Shown here piece after piece: positions 33,801 through 43,789 of a stretch of DNA of 64,000 nt. The notes under the pieces were generated by a model. It searched no databases and was not told the origin of the DNA. It worked only from the letters and a program-made list of their open reading frames with translations. Numbering within the stretch: the stretch's first letter is position 1; every line of letters begins with the position of its first letter. Origin of the DNA: Todiramphus chloris collaris. Taxonomy: Eukaryota; Chordata; Aves; Coraciiformes; Alcedinidae. The DNA is taken from contig JANVCC010000073.1 of the NCBI GenBank assembly GCA_025345505.1, positions 4,142,206-4,206,205 of the forward strand. Reading direction: 5' to 3'. The position numbers and the translations under genes were made by a program.

Positions 33801-35771
33801 GAGTCATAAAAAGAGACACGAACCCTGTTTTCAATCACACTATTGTGTATGATGGCTTTCACACGGAGGATCTGAAGGATGCTTGTGTTGAACTCACTGT
33901 GTGGGATCACGAAAAACTTACCAACCATTTCCTTGGAGGAATCAGGCTGGGCCTTGGGACAGGTGAGGGATGTTCTCTACATGAAATGAATACTGGTACC
34001 ATACTGCTGAGCCACAGGATATACTGGGGAGTGGCAGAGCATTTTCCTGTTGGGGGGAAACCAGAGATGGGGAGTCTCAGTAACTGGTGGCAATCCTGGT
34101 GCTTGCAGGAGGGGGCACTGGTACCATGATAACCACCCTCCATTCCCACGTTTTCTGCCAACATCAGCTCTGAGGTTTGGCAACACTCGAGCATCTCCTT
34201 GGGTCCATCAGAGAGTTTTCCTGCTGTTACAGGAAAACAGGCTGCGTTACAAGTCAGCTTTATATTGCTGCTCCTCCCAGGGAAGAATGCTCAGAGATGA
34301 AGAACAACATGAATGCCATGTGGGACAGCACCACCTGGTGACTTCATCCACATGACCTCAGCCCTTGGAAGGGTTTAGTAGCAGGAGTAACTACTGTTTG
34401 AAAACTAGGGTGAGCTACATCAGTTGATCTGGTAGGTGATCAGTACTGAGAGTACATCAGCTGGAATTCAATCACACATAGGAAAAATGGAGCTGTCTGG
34501 GTGTAGACTAAAGTGTTATCATTAGGTTTTTTGTTTGGTTTTGTTTAGGTGAAGTAGCGCTGAAAGACCTTAGCAGAGATGCTGTTTGCTCCTCTGTGAG
34601 ACAGTCACTGGCTGTGGGAGTTGATAGCATGAGGTTCCAGTTCAGAGAAGGATTTAGACCTGTGCTTAGCTGGAAGTCTTTTACTTCAATGGGGTTACTC
34701 ATCCTTGAAGCTAGGAAATTTCAAGTATTTTTAAGCCAATATCCTATCTTCCAGTGTACCCCATATGCAGGCTTCAGCCAATAGCATGTTCAGCTTTGTG
34801 ATTTCCTAAGTGGGATATCCAAGGTTTTCTAAACTATTTATTCTTAAGCAAGAGGGCATCCTAAGAGATGAAAAACAAGCAGCAGATTTCAGAATCCTGC
34901 AATAAGGGATAACTGTACCTTGAGGGTATCAGGAAAAGGCTGGTAGTAGCTCGAAGGTCTGCCCTGCAGGTGAACCTCTGTCTATTGGATTTGCTTGTGT
35001 TTTCTCTGTTTTTAATCTCTGACATGTCCCCAAAAGAGCTGTGAACTATCCAGTGGGAAGGGGCAACAGCAATAAGGTCATAAGCAAGATGTGAAAATAT
35101 CAAGCCCAACATAAGCTGTGATCCAAATTTGGACCTTTATCTCATTGACAAGTAGTTGGCATGTGAAAATAGGGTAGAATAATCAACTTGGAATTAATGT
35201 ACACACCTTTCAGCTATCATGTTTGATTCCTATACAAATGAGGTGTAGAGCAAGAGAATTTTGACAAATACCCCACCCTGTCCAGGAGAAAATATCTGAA
35301 GGGGAAAAAAAATCAATCCTCTTAGATCTTCATTACCACTCCAAAAGATGCAGAAAGTGATTGAGCTCAGCACTGTTTTTCTTGACAGGTTATGTTTTGG
35401 GTTTTTGCAGTTTGTGACTTTTACATTGACTTCATTCCAAACTCTGGTGTAAGATGGGGGTCCTTGGCTTAAGAACAAGAAGTGTTTAGGTTGCTCCCTT
35501 CTGAGAAGTCAGCACCTTTTACGTTAAGACGCTGCCTGGAACAGTTACATCCCACTGAGTATTTTTGCTTGGAGTAGAAACTGTTTGTGTAGCTCCCAAC
35601 TTTACAGTTTTCTTGTTCTTTTCAGGTTTGAGCTATGGCATCTCTGTGGACTGGATGGACTCCACGCAAGAGGAGGTGGCCTTTTGGCAGGAGATGATGT
35701 CGGCTGCCAATGAATGGATTGAGGGCTTGCTGCCGCTGCGCTCACTGGCAGGGAGGAAAAAACTGAAATAA
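12774..35771 (+). CDS. Synaptotagmin-like protein, SYTL2-like (Slp family), complete 16-exon coding region
   Basis: Joined coding exons: 12774-12874, 15196-15347, 19822-19915, 21201-21294, 21469-21559, 22177-23298, 24632-24730, 26666-26757, 27222-27323, 29435-29604, 30507-30609, 31147-31308, 32035-32113, 32693-32792, 33757-33962, 35626-35771. Every junction is AG/GT and in phase; the total is 2913 bases, 970 residues plus TAA. Residues about 1-84 form the Slp homology domain (SHD1 [14 protein letters not shown]2 TGEWF), which in this family binds GTP-bound Rab27. No zinc-finger cysteines separate SHD1 and SHD2, as in Slp1 and Slp2 and unlike Slp3-5. Residues about 85-650 are a low-complexity Ser/Glu/Lys-rich linker. 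C2A is about 660-790 and C2B about 825-950, ending with the family motif VDWMDST. The stretch [14 protein letters not shown] before C2A and RYKIEK inside it resemble SYTL2 more than SYTL1 or SYTL4 (recalled from memory). Length also fits SYTL2 (about 910-930 residues) rather than SYTL1 (about 550). Expected role, from the family: tethering secretory vesicles to the plasma membrane. Which paralogue this is remains uncertain. Confidence 0.88.
12942..12976. repeat. (TG)n microsatellite
   Basis: About 35 bases of slightly interrupted GT repeat lie 67 bases after the first coding donor of the SYTL2-like gene. Confidence 0.9.
13320..13545 (+). mobile_element. Possible ancient MIR/CORE-SINE remnant
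   Basis: The stretch reads like the tail of a tRNA-derived SINE: CAGAGAGGGGCAGGGAGAGG, then GATCTGCCAAAGG, GGAGCCAGGAATCTCAGTTC and finally AACCATTAGACCATCTGG. The order of these motifs matches old amniote MIR-type elements. It is heavily diverged, so the call rests on pattern recognition. Confidence 0.45.
15196..15347 (+). CDS. SYTL2-like coding exon 2 (SHD2)
   Basis: Acceptor gactttcag/G and donor GAAA/GTAAGT. It encodes residues about 34-84, including [15 protein letters not shown]. The (S/T)GxWF motif is the SHD2 signature that packs against Rab27. [11 protein letters not shown] follows, as in Slp1 and Slp2. Phase 2 in, phase 1 out. Confidence 0.88.
15348..19821 (+). other. SYTL2-like intron between coding exons 2 and 3
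   Basis: A 4.5-kb intron, the largest between coding exons. It contains a CR1 fragment at 18.9-19.2 kb. An open stretch at 19360-19789 on the plus strand follows an acceptor-like ttcttcag, but no donor or conserved peptide supports it as an exon. Confidence 0.7.
18885..19200 (+). mobile_element. CR1 LINE 3' fragment
   Basis: It contains GGACAAGGGGTGATGGTTTT, TTGCCCAGAGAGGTGGTCGC, GGTTGGACTGGATGGCCTTT and a terminal TTCTGTGACTCTATGATT. These are landmarks of the CR1 3' UTR in forward orientation. Confidence 0.93.
19822..19915 (+). CDS. SYTL2-like coding exon 3 (linker)
   Basis: Acceptor ttatattacag/AT and donor GAGAG/GTAACC. Phase 1 in and phase 2 out, fitting exons 2 and 4 exactly. It encodes about 31 residues starting [18 protein letters not shown]. 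There is no domain; support is splice-phase logic and position only, so it may be alternatively spliced. Confidence 0.7.
21201..21294 (+). CDS. SYTL2-like coding exon 4 (basic Pro-rich linker)
   Basis: Acceptor ctgtcccacag/A and donor CACAAG/GTAGCA. Phase 2 in, phase 0 out. It encodes about 31 residues with [14 protein letters not shown], typical of a disordered Slp linker. Support is phase agreement plus a good polypyrimidine tract; the donor is slightly weak. Confidence 0.7.
21469..21559 (+). CDS. SYTL2-like coding exon 5 (Ser/Thr-rich linker)
   Basis: Acceptor ttccattcag/A and donor AAAAG/GTAAGG. Phase 0 in, phase 1 out. It encodes about 30 residues rich in Ser and Thr ([15 protein letters not shown]). 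No domain seen; a likely disordered, phosphorylatable segment. Confidence 0.72.
22177..23298 (+). CDS. SYTL2-like coding exon 6 (large linker exon)
   Basis: A single 1122-base exon between acceptor tcgttgtag/GT and donor TCAG/GTACTG, phase 1 to 1. It encodes residues about 178-551, rich in Ser, Glu, Lys and Pro and probably disordered. One helix-like island, [13 protein letters not shown], stands out and could be a short docking motif. Basic Ser/Thr stretches such as [11 protein letters not shown] and [14 protein letters not shown] look like kinase sites. A single large linker exon is typical of the longer Slp genes. The open frame over 1.1 kb is strong evidence of coding. Confidence 0.9.
24632..24730 (+). 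CDS. SYTL2-like coding exon 7 (linker)
   Basis: Acceptor ctgtattccag/AG and donor GAGA/GTGAGT, phase 1 to 1 (a cassette length, so skipping keeps the frame). It encodes about 33 residues including [18 protein letters not shown]. Confidence 0.8.
25205..25500 (+). pseudogene. Linker-histone-like (H1 tail) pseudogene fragment
   Basis: Translated in shifting frames, the stretch gives lysine/alanine/proline-rich peptides of the H1 tail type. [18 protein letters not shown] comes first. After a frameshift near 25325 comes [20 protein letters not shown], and after another shift near 25436 comes KAKAARTEV. Stops and frameshifts show it is not functional. It lies inside intron 7, in the same orientation as the host gene, and has no intron of its own, so it is probably a retrocopy. 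The globular domain is absent or unrecognisable, so which H1 gene it came from is unknown. Confidence 0.45.
26666..26757 (+). CDS. SYTL2-like coding exon 8 (linker)
   Basis: Acceptor gtacctgcag/CA and donor TCTGAG/GTAGGC, phase 1 in and 0 out. It encodes about 31 residues with [20 protein letters not shown]2 carries a similar K-x-M-S-K-S-x-P segment just before its TDTASE motif. Confidence 0.82.
27222..27323 (+). CDS. SYTL2-like coding exon 9 (ESDTASE segment)
   Basis: Acceptor ttctgagcag/A and donor TCCTCG/GTAGGT, phase 0 to 0 (34 codons, a cassette). It encodes [20 protein letters not shown]. The equivalent SYTL2 segment, as I recall it, carries TDTASESSYQLSRHKKSPS, which supports the SYTL2 affinity. 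Confidence 0.85.
27990..28055 (+). mobile_element. CR1 LINE extreme 3' end
   Basis: GGTTGGACTAGGTCATCCTT is followed by GGTCCCTTCCAACCTGATAT and CAATTCTATG, the last 60 bases of a forward CR1. Confidence 0.85.
28157..28315 (-). mobile_element. CR1 LINE 3' fragment
   Basis: CATAGAATCATAGAATG, then GGGTTGGAAGGGACCTTGAA and GAGTCCAACCCCCCTGCC, are the reverse complement of the CR1 3' end. It faces the forward fragment about 100 bases away. Confidence 0.92.
29435..29604 (+). CDS. SYTL2-like coding exon 10 (start of C2A)
   Basis: Acceptor cacctggcag/G and donor GACCC/GTGAGT, phase 0 in and 2 out. It encodes [14 protein letters not shown] and then the first C2A strands, up to the loop-1 sequence GRSDP. 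Confidence 0.93.
29900..30035 (-). mobile_element. CR1 LINE 3' fragment
   Basis: CAATCACAGAAATCATTCTG, GTTGGAAGAGACCTTCAAGA and TCCAACCATTAACCCAGCAC match the reverse complement of a CR1 3' end of the subfamily carrying the AACCCAGCAC motif. Confidence 0.9.
30507..30609 (+). CDS. SYTL2-like coding exon 11 (C2A)
   Basis: Acceptor ttttctag/G and donor TTACGG/GTAAGA, phase 2 in and 0 out. It encodes [18 protein letters not shown], a polybasic C2A strand likely to contact acidic phospholipids, followed by NPIYNEVLR. Confidence 0.93.
31147..31308 (+). CDS. SYTL2-like coding exon 12 (end of C2A)
   Basis: Acceptor cttcctctag/T and donor CCCCGA/GTAAGT; 54 codons, phase 0 to 0. It encodes [19 protein letters not shown]. 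In the loop-3 region the first Asp of the calcium-binding pattern seen in synaptotagmin is replaced by His and a later one by Asn, so strong calcium binding by C2A is doubtful. Confidence 0.93.
32035..32113 (+). CDS. SYTL2-like coding exon 13 (C2A-C2B hinge)
   Basis: Acceptor ctgtttcag/AG and donor CCTAG/GTAAAA, phase 0 in and 1 out. It encodes the hinge and first C2B strand, [16 protein letters not shown]. Confidence 0.9.
32693..32792 (+). CDS. SYTL2-like coding exon 14 (C2B)
   Basis: Acceptor tcaatggcag/GT and donor AAATG/GTAAGT, phase 1 in and 2 out. It encodes [19 protein letters not shown] and then the loop-1 residues GVDPFVK of C2B. Confidence 0.92.
33757..33962 (+). CDS. SYTL2-like coding exon 15 (C2B)
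   Basis: Acceptor ctcctaaag/C and donor GACAG/GTGAGG, phase 2 in and 1 out. It encodes [28 protein letters not shown] and [18 protein letters not shown]. The first Asp of loop 3 is kept (WDH). Confidence 0.93.
35626..35771 (+). CDS. SYTL2-like last coding exon 16 with stop
   Basis: Acceptor gttcttttcag/GT, stop TAA at 35769-35771. It encodes [20 protein letters not shown] and the C-terminal helix ending in basic residues (GRKKLK). The Slp family ends in the same way just after WMDST. Confidence 0.93.
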
Positions 35772-37275
35772 CCTACTGCTCGTGCCATAGAAAGGCAGAG
35801 TGAGGTCATTAGCATTAGGAAACTTCCTGCACCGAGGTATCCACAGGGCTGGCAAGTGCCAGGTTAATAAGGCAATTGATGGACAGTGCTTTGGAGATGT
35901 TAAATGTTAAGTACTAATTCCCTGACAGAGGACATGGAAGGTGCCAAACTGATGCTACACTTGATTTTGACCAAGAAGAACCTTAATTTGCCTTTTTATT
36001 TAATCATTTATATTCAGTATCTTTGAATTTCATTAAGCCCTGGGAACACTGGCAGAAGTAAAAGGAGATATATTTTTATTTTTTTACTGTTTCTTGTGCC
36101 ATTTTATTTTTTTTTCTGTGCAGAGACATAGTTGTACAAAAGCAGCAGCATCATGGTGTTCTTCATGTTCTCCTGCAAGGTGTGCACTTTGTACTTGACG
36201 TAGAAGTGCTCCAAGTGACCAGCAGAGCAGTCTGAGTATGGGAGCTTTGTACTTGTCGCTGGTGATAACACGTCTCTAACGTGAGGAAAAATGAGATCTA
36301 AGGTGAATCTAAAGAACAAGAGGACTATTTGAAGCAGAAAAAGAAGCAATGTGAGGAGGATAACAATAAGGAATTCAATATATTAATTTATTTCTCCTTT
36401 AATATGAAAGAGATGAGTGATGATCCTGCAGCTCGTGGGATTTTGCAACCAGGGGTTGTTTTCCTAATTTTCCCACAGGCTTCTTCAGTGACCTCAGGCA
36501 AGTTTCCCTATGAAAGGACAGTTTCAGTGCAATATAAACTAAAGTGCTTGCTCCAGCGTCCAATTTGGTGACGCTGATGATGGGCCTCATGGCACCTTTG
36601 AAATGCCTCCTGTGCAGAACATTTCAATCTGAAATAATGATGTAGGAAACAGTCTCGTGTCAGCCTGTCACAGCAGGTCAGGACAGAAAGGTCCAAGCCA
36701 CACTGGAACACCAGTGGGAGAGGTAAGTAGGGAGGGAATAGATGTGAAGGGTCAGTGCAGAGCTACACCTGCCTGGGGTGGTCTCCTGCTTCAGCACACC
36801 CTGCTGCTGTCTGCTCTTCCTTTCACCCCATGTCTGCCAGCAAGTTGGCCATGGCTGGGATTTCCTTTCTGCCAGTATCTTGAGAGAACTTTGCACCTGG
36901 CACGCTGACCGTGGCTGAGTGGCGTTGTGACCGCTTTCGGAAATCCAGCTTTGTAATTTGTATTTTGGATGTACATATTGTGATTAAATAGAATGGTTTT
37001 CTTTCGTCATCAGCTGGTCTCCTTGTACCTGTTTGTAGCTCGGTCTGAGTATCAAAAGAGCGGTTAAATTTTGTCGTGTCAAAATGAAGCGGTTTTGCCC
37101 AAGGGCAAGTGAAATGTCATGAAGAAATAGCTTTTGTAGCTATCCTCCCCTGGATTTTGTCTCTGTGACTACTTTTACATTCGTCTTTAATGTATTGATT
37201 TTACTGAACTCAAGCTCAGTATAAATTTGCAGTTTAGCAAAGATGGTTGTAAATAAATGAATGGGAAAATGTACA
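35772..37275 (+). other. SYTL2-like 3' untranslated region with candidate poly(A) signals
   Basis: This is an AT-rich non-coding stretch after the stop codon. An ATTAAA at 36983-36988 followed by a GT-rich stretch, and an AATAAA at 37252-37257, are the two plausible polyadenylation signals. The true end cannot be chosen from sequence alone. Confidence 0.6.
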
Positions 37276-37468
37276 CTTAATAAGACTTTTTCATTAAATT
37301 AAGACATTTGGGACAAAATCAGCAGCTTTCTTGGGAAAAAAATGAAGAAAGAAGATGTTTTAGTAGTTGGAAAAAGATAATACTTAAAAATGTCATAGTA
37401 CTGAAAGCACTAAAAGAGAGTCCACAGAGCAACAAAATTAAGTAATGACTGTCTAATGAAGGACCTGA

Positions 37469-37492
37469 GATAGATAGATAGATAGATAGATA
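37469..37492. repeat. (GATA)n microsatellite
   Basis: About 24 bases of an uninterrupted GATA repeat. Confidence 0.92.
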
Positions 37493-40005
37493 TGCACACA
37501 ACATGTGAGCCCAAAGGTATTTTGTATGTTCTCCAGCCTGTCATGTTTTGTACACAAGGGTTTGGTCATTTATTGCTTTGTGGGATAAAATAACAATATT
37601 GGGCCTCAGATGAGAGTTTTAAAATTCCCATCTTTACCTGGTTAGGTGCTGAACAGGTGAATATTTATGCAAACATATAACTTACTACTACGAGGAGCCC
37701 TGCTCATCGGGAGAGTGGCTTGTGCAGTGAAGTTACCCACAGGGCTGCTGCTCTCACCCCGAGTGCTTCCCTGTCCCTCAGGGTGCTCCTGGGGGGTGGA
37801 ATTTCAGCTGTGGCTGTCAACATGGTTGGTAACACCAGGGGCTTCGCTTCAGGCAGATCCAGGTCTCTTCCTGGAGGGTTGAGATTACTCCTCTCCATCA
37901 CGAAAATTAAGTCACCATGCCTCTTCCTCTTCCTCCTCCTCCTCCTGTGCAGTATTGGCACCTGTAGCTCTGACAATGGTGCCAAAATTGTTGTTTGTGT
38001 CAATGGAGCTGTAAATGGTTGGGTTGGTGTTTCAGAAAATCGATATCTTTTTCATTGGTGGTGCCAGTAAGGGGAGGAAAAGTGCCTTGGTGGGCCAGGT
38101 TCATCCCAGCGTAGCCGCTTTCCTGAACTTGGCCCAGGACTTTGTGAACAGACTATTTTTGCATTCAGATTCCACAGAGGATTTTTTGTTAATCTTTTGT
38201 TGGCTTGTTTATTTAAATTAAGCCCCGATTAACTTAAGAAGCTTTCTTTGGCATTTAATAGTTTATCAGCATAAAAGATTACACTGCCAAACCACACACA
38301 CATCGCTAACGTGGCTGTAGCCCAGGTGGTAAAACTTGCTATGTTGCATCTATCTCATCTATTGGGCAACAAACACTTTGTCAGAAAAAAAAAAAGCTTA
38401 AGGCACTTTTATCATCAAGTGTCATACAGAGGAGCAGAGGAGCTTGCCTGTTTGTGCGTGGCTTACGGCGTTGGCATTTGTTGTCTGTGACTGCTACCTT
38501 TGACAGAGACTTTGTGCTCACATAAAAACAGATGGGAAGTTTTCTGACTGTATTTACTAGTTCGTTGTGGAATGGGCTAAGCAGAAGTCCATAAGAAGGT
38601 AAGGCTTCCTGCATGTAGTAAACGTGTTTTAAGTCTCTCGTTTCCCTGGATGCAAGAATGCAGGTACCAGGAAGGCAGCGGGAGCTGACTGCGGTCACTG
38701 AGCTGGATACAGGAGTGACCCCAGGGACAGAGCAGCCCCCGTGACATGGTAGGTTACAGGCTGAGACCCTTGGGCACTGATGCAAAATACAAACCTCAGC
38801 ATCTGCAGTAGAGCTGGGCAGCTGTTTCCCGTGAGTGTCCTGCATCTGAGGGTGAATGTGCTTCCTCTGAGCTGATGCCTTATTTAGATAGCTTTTTCTC
38901 AAGAACCTTCCTAGCAAAAAAAAAAGGAGAGAGAGCAAGAGTCTAGAAAGTATTTGTGCCCCATCAGGCACATACAATCTGGGCGTTGGTCCACTCAATT
39001 CATATTACAGGTATCAGAAAATACTGAAAATAATTTAGAAGCTCACTAGAGAGAGAAAGAATCATTGAATCTCGAACATCATCCAGTGAATGAGTGTCTC
39101 AGAGGAGCTGGAAAAGAAGTGGTTGAATTAATTATCCATTACTCAATATTTGCTCAGATTTATCCTTCACAAAGACAGGGGAAAAAAAAATATTTAAGCA
39201 CTATGGAGATTTGGGGAGAAAATGATATATTGTCCACATGGACCCATGTAATGATGCAATCTATTGAGATATGTGAAATGCTGTGTTTTTGCAGGCTCAT
39301 CAATTAAAATAATGTATTGAATAGACTGGTGTACCAAAAACTGAATGAATATACACACCTCAGCTCCTGATATCTAAAAGTGAGCACATTCAGCACCAGG
39401 TTTGGTTGTTTATTTTAGTTGGCTGTTTTGTACTTTAATATCTTTCATGGTTAAATCCTTTTTTTCTTTTCCATCTGCCTACTTTCCACCCTTCAGGTGT
39501 CCTGGTCATCTGCTGTTGCTGTTAAAACGGATGCCCAGGAGATGTCCCTCTGTGCACCGTTGCAAGAAGACTTTGGGAAGCTCACTGTAAAGCACCATGG
39601 AAAAGCAAAGGCTCTGTGAGGTATGTGTCAGTGGAGTCATGCTGCTCTCAGTGGCATCATTACCACGCAAGACCCTACTGGCCTATGGAAAGCTCTTGAA
39701 ATGTTAAGTCCCTTCCCATGGGATCAAACAGGAGCAGCCACTTTTTCTCAGAGGCTGCACTTTCTGGGAGGCTCCTTGTGCTGGTGGCTGTGCCACAAGG
39801 AGTAGCTCTCCCCACGAGGGTCAGGGTGAAGCTCATGGGGTCAAAGGAGGACTCTTGAGTGTGTTTTGGTACTGCAGTACCAGCTCCCGGCCTGTCATGG
39901 GCAGGAGAGTGGCTGATTTGTAGCAATGAGCAAGAGTGGGCAACTCTGGGGTGGCCATTCCCACTTTTGGGGTGTTTGCCATGTTCTCTCACCCTTCTGA
40001 ACACT

Positions 40006-40029
40006 TTGGTTGGTTGGTTGGTTGGTTGG
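40006..40029. repeat. (TTGG)n microsatellite
   Basis: About five to six tandem TTGG units. Confidence 0.9.
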
Positions 40030-43000
40030 AGGGTGCTGGTTCAGCTCACAGCAGCACAAAAATTGAGCATCAGCCTGCACGAGGCCCGTGGAAAAATTAC
40101 TCTTAGTGGCTTATATGAGATCTCTTTCTTCTGATAGCAGGGTGGGCATGGTCAAAAGCTAGAAGAGTCTCCTCCAGGAGCCCTACAGGAGTTCAGCAGC
40201 CCTAGACCAAGCTCCCTTTGGTTGTACATTAATTTCCCATGCACTCAGCTGAAATGCCTCATGTCAGATAGTAAAATCTGAATGAGTTGGGTGAAGATGT
40301 CAGCCGAAGCAGCATCCTGGGAGGAGTGGAAGAACACAAACAAGAGCAGGGTGAGCGGGGTCTGAGGTTTGCTGGTCACTCCAGGATCATGCCAGAAGGC
40401 TCCAGTTAGCATTCCTGCTGGAGAGGGCTGGTGGTGTTAGTCATTTTCCTCCCAACAACCTGAAAGAGGTTCTCACCTCAACAGGCAGATACTTGCTTTT
40501 TGAAATGCTGTAAAATTGTATTACGGGTGGGTTAGGCTCTGGGCTGTGGCAATCCAGCCTCTGCTGTAGACCCAGACTAACTAAACCAGCCCTTCTTTAA
40601 TAGATGCTTATAGGAGGAAAGGAAGGAGGCCTGAGTAGGAAGGCATTTCTGATGGTCAGTTTTCCTTTTTTTTCCCCCCAGGACTGCAGTTTAGCAATTT
40701 TCTTGGCATCTTGTGTTTGACAAAATGGAAAATACAAAGCACCACAGAGCCACAGTCCTCCCCTCTGCAGCACCTAAAAGACCTCCCCAGTTAGTCCTCA
40801 GCAGGCGTTGCAGCGTCAGAAAAAGGCTTGTGTTTCGTGGTGTTGAGCAGAGCAAATGTGAGTGCATGTTGCCTTTTCTCACTCTACTGACCTGCCTGTT
40901 CTGATGCTAAACTTGAGACGCTACCAGCAGGAGCAGAAATCAGATTTCATGCATCTAACAACCCGTACTGCCATCCTGCTAGTTACTCATAATCCAAAGC
41001 AGATCTCGAGCTGTAAGCAAGTGGTCTGAGCTCTGGGCTCGGAGGGGAAGACAGCGAGCTGCTTTCTGGCAATGTAAGTAGCTCAGACACCTGGTCTGTA
41101 GGAAGAAAAATCACAATAACCTTTCTTCCTCTCCTCCTCTCTCTCCCACTCACCATTACTAATTTATCCTGATTGTAATGGCTTCTATTTGCTCTAAGCA
41201 GATCCTGTTCCCATCCTGGGAAGGCTTGAACAGCTACAAGGACATAATATTCCCAGTGGAGGATCTGTTCTTGGGCTCAGGCAGACTCAGGCAGATACAA
41301 TGATCTCTTGATGGGAGCCCCCCTTTTTTTTCACCAGCCAACCCATGACCACTTTAATGTGATGGTAATCTGAAATGAGATGGCAGGAGCTGCATCTGGA
41401 GAAAGCCATCCCACGGTACTGAGATGATGTTTCATTTATTGTCACAGGGAAACATTTTGCAAATGTTTTACGTCTCTTCAAAAACCCAGCTGCCTTGCTC
41501 GCCCGTGCAAGCTGCTGGGGCCAGTGGCTGTGTTGTGGTGGCATCAGAGGGTGGCCCTGCTGCTGGCAGGGATGCAGGGGGACAAGCTTATCCTCTGAGC
41601 ATGTCCACCCACGTGGGTCACGCCGTACCAGAGTTTCATCTCTCCTCCCCGTTCAGGTTGCAAAGCAAATGTTACCAGTGCCCTGGAGCATTGTTATTGA
41701 CTCAGGAGGCCTCACTGGTTACTGCTGAAGTTTCTCTGCATTTGTGTCGTTCCCACATTCTCCCAGTAGCACAGATCTTGGCTGGGTTTACAGCCTCATC
41801 TCTGTGGTGTTGTTAAGATCCCTGGGAGGAGGTAGAGCCTCCTGCTCAGGGGATGGGGCAATTCAAGCTGAATGAGGTCAGGCAGCTGCTCTGTGCTGGG
41901 CTCCTTCTTCCTCTATGGCCAAGGGAGGGAGCAGCAGTGGTGAAGGAGGGTTCATCCCATCAAGCTAAGTAGGATAAATTGCTCTCGAGCTGTTCCCACC
42001 TCTCTCTGTTGGCTACATAAGAAGCCTGGACACTTAGTCCAGGAGGAGAGACATTTAGGTAGTGTGTTCCTGTATTAATGAGGGGGACCATCAGTGGGAC
42101 AGCCAGCATCACTCAGCCAGGGCTATATTTATGAAGCCTGAGTCTGCTCTACTGCGTTTGATTTGATCCCAGTGTGACACTGGGGGACCCGCAGTGCCTC
42201 TGCAGGATGCCACCCTGCAACCCCAATCAGCATGGTTGGAGCTGTCCTGGTGTGCAGTACTGCATTGCTCACTGGAAGCATTTTGCCGACAGATTGTCAT
42301 TTGGGGAGGCAGGTTAGACAAGTTTCCTGGGACAGAGGCTGCCAGTCTGCCACAGGAGTCCACCACAACAAAAGGCAGGCACTGTAGCCCAGCCAAAAGC
42401 CCAGGTGGGACAGAAGCTTCACCGTGTGCCTCCTGGCATTCAACCCTGCCTGTACATCCCTCCTGCTACTGCTCTTGGAGGCTCTAAGGCTGTCACCTTG
42501 TCATAAAGTCCTAAATTATGCTCCCAGTGCCTGCTGTCACCGGGGCTGTCAGCTCCCGAGCACTGTGTGGTGCCCTTGGCTTTATGCTTGTCTGCACCAC
42601 CCTGACTAACTGGGAATCATATAAATAATAAACATTAATCGGCTTAATCCCTTCCCTCTGCCCTGGGTTTTACAGCAGCACACATCAGCTATCAGGTTAT
42701 GGGTGCAATCACATCCCTGTCCACAGCCTAATCTGTCTCCATGTCCCATCTCCTGGGCAGGCCCAAGTGAACAGGGATGGTTTCTGGCACTACCTAATAA
42801 GTCATCTGCTTCGTGCGGTTGGCCAGCCCCGTTCCCAGCACACCCATCACCCTGGGGAGGGGCCCCAAACTGTTTTCAGTGGGCACCTGGTCTCTGAGCT
42901 GTTTGGCGGCGTGCCCTTGGGTGCAGTTGGTCTCTGGGGTGCTGAGCGGTGCCATCGGGAGTGGGGCTGGGATATAAACCCCGCGAGGGCCGGGGGCCTC

Positions 43001-43789
43001 TGTTTGGCCGCTCCGCTTCGCCAGCGTTTTGCAGTCGCTGCCCCTTCCCAGGCTGGGGTGCAGGAACAGGCTGTGTCGGGCAGCTCCTGTGCAGCCAGCC
43101 CCGCGGCGAGGGATTGTGGCTGATTGATTGTTTTTTGTATCCTTGGAAACTGAAAGGGCATTAAAATTGCATGGTGTGTGCAGTGCTGAGGCACTCTCCT
43201 CCGAGCGCAGCCCTGGGCTTGGGGATGGCTTCAGCCTCCAGCTGCCAGCCACGGGGCGTAAAGGGCACCGGCTGCTTTTGGAGGAATACTAAACTACAGC
43301 TAAACAGCAAACTACTGAGAGGGAAGCGGCTCTGGGAATCACACTGCTGGGGTCCAGCACGGTGTCTGATGCCCAGCCACCCCTGACCGTAGCCCAGCAC
43401 TGTCTCTGTTGGTAGCCCAGCCCCGGCGAGCCTGTGCCTCACAGCAGAGCTGCTGGCTGAGGAGCTGCCTGCCTTCAAACTATCCCACCCCACTATGGGG
43501 GCAGCTGTGGCTGGCACCGGGCTTGTAACCTGGGGTTGCATGGCAGCAGTTCCTCCCAGCTGGAGCACTCACCACCCACCAGCCCGAAATGGGTTGGAAC
43601 TGGGCTTGCAAAGGCCCGGTCTAAATATCTGCTTAGGGCTTCATCATCTAACACCAAAAGGACAGTAACTTAATCGCTCTGGGGTAGAGACCCCAGGAGG
43701 CTCAGCGGAGCAAGGGAATTGTTCTCCAGCCCTCGCCCCCTTTTGTCCCAGCTTTCCCATTTTAAAACAAATGCATTCAAGAAGCCATA

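Larger units (their letters stand above)
29605..35625 (+). other. SYTL2-like introns between coding exons 10 and 16
   Basis: Six introns (29605-30506, 30610-31146, 31309-32034, 32114-32692, 32793-33756, 33963-35625) between the C2-domain exons. Apart from one CR1 fragment near 29.9-30.0 kb, nothing notable is seen. Confidence 0.75.
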
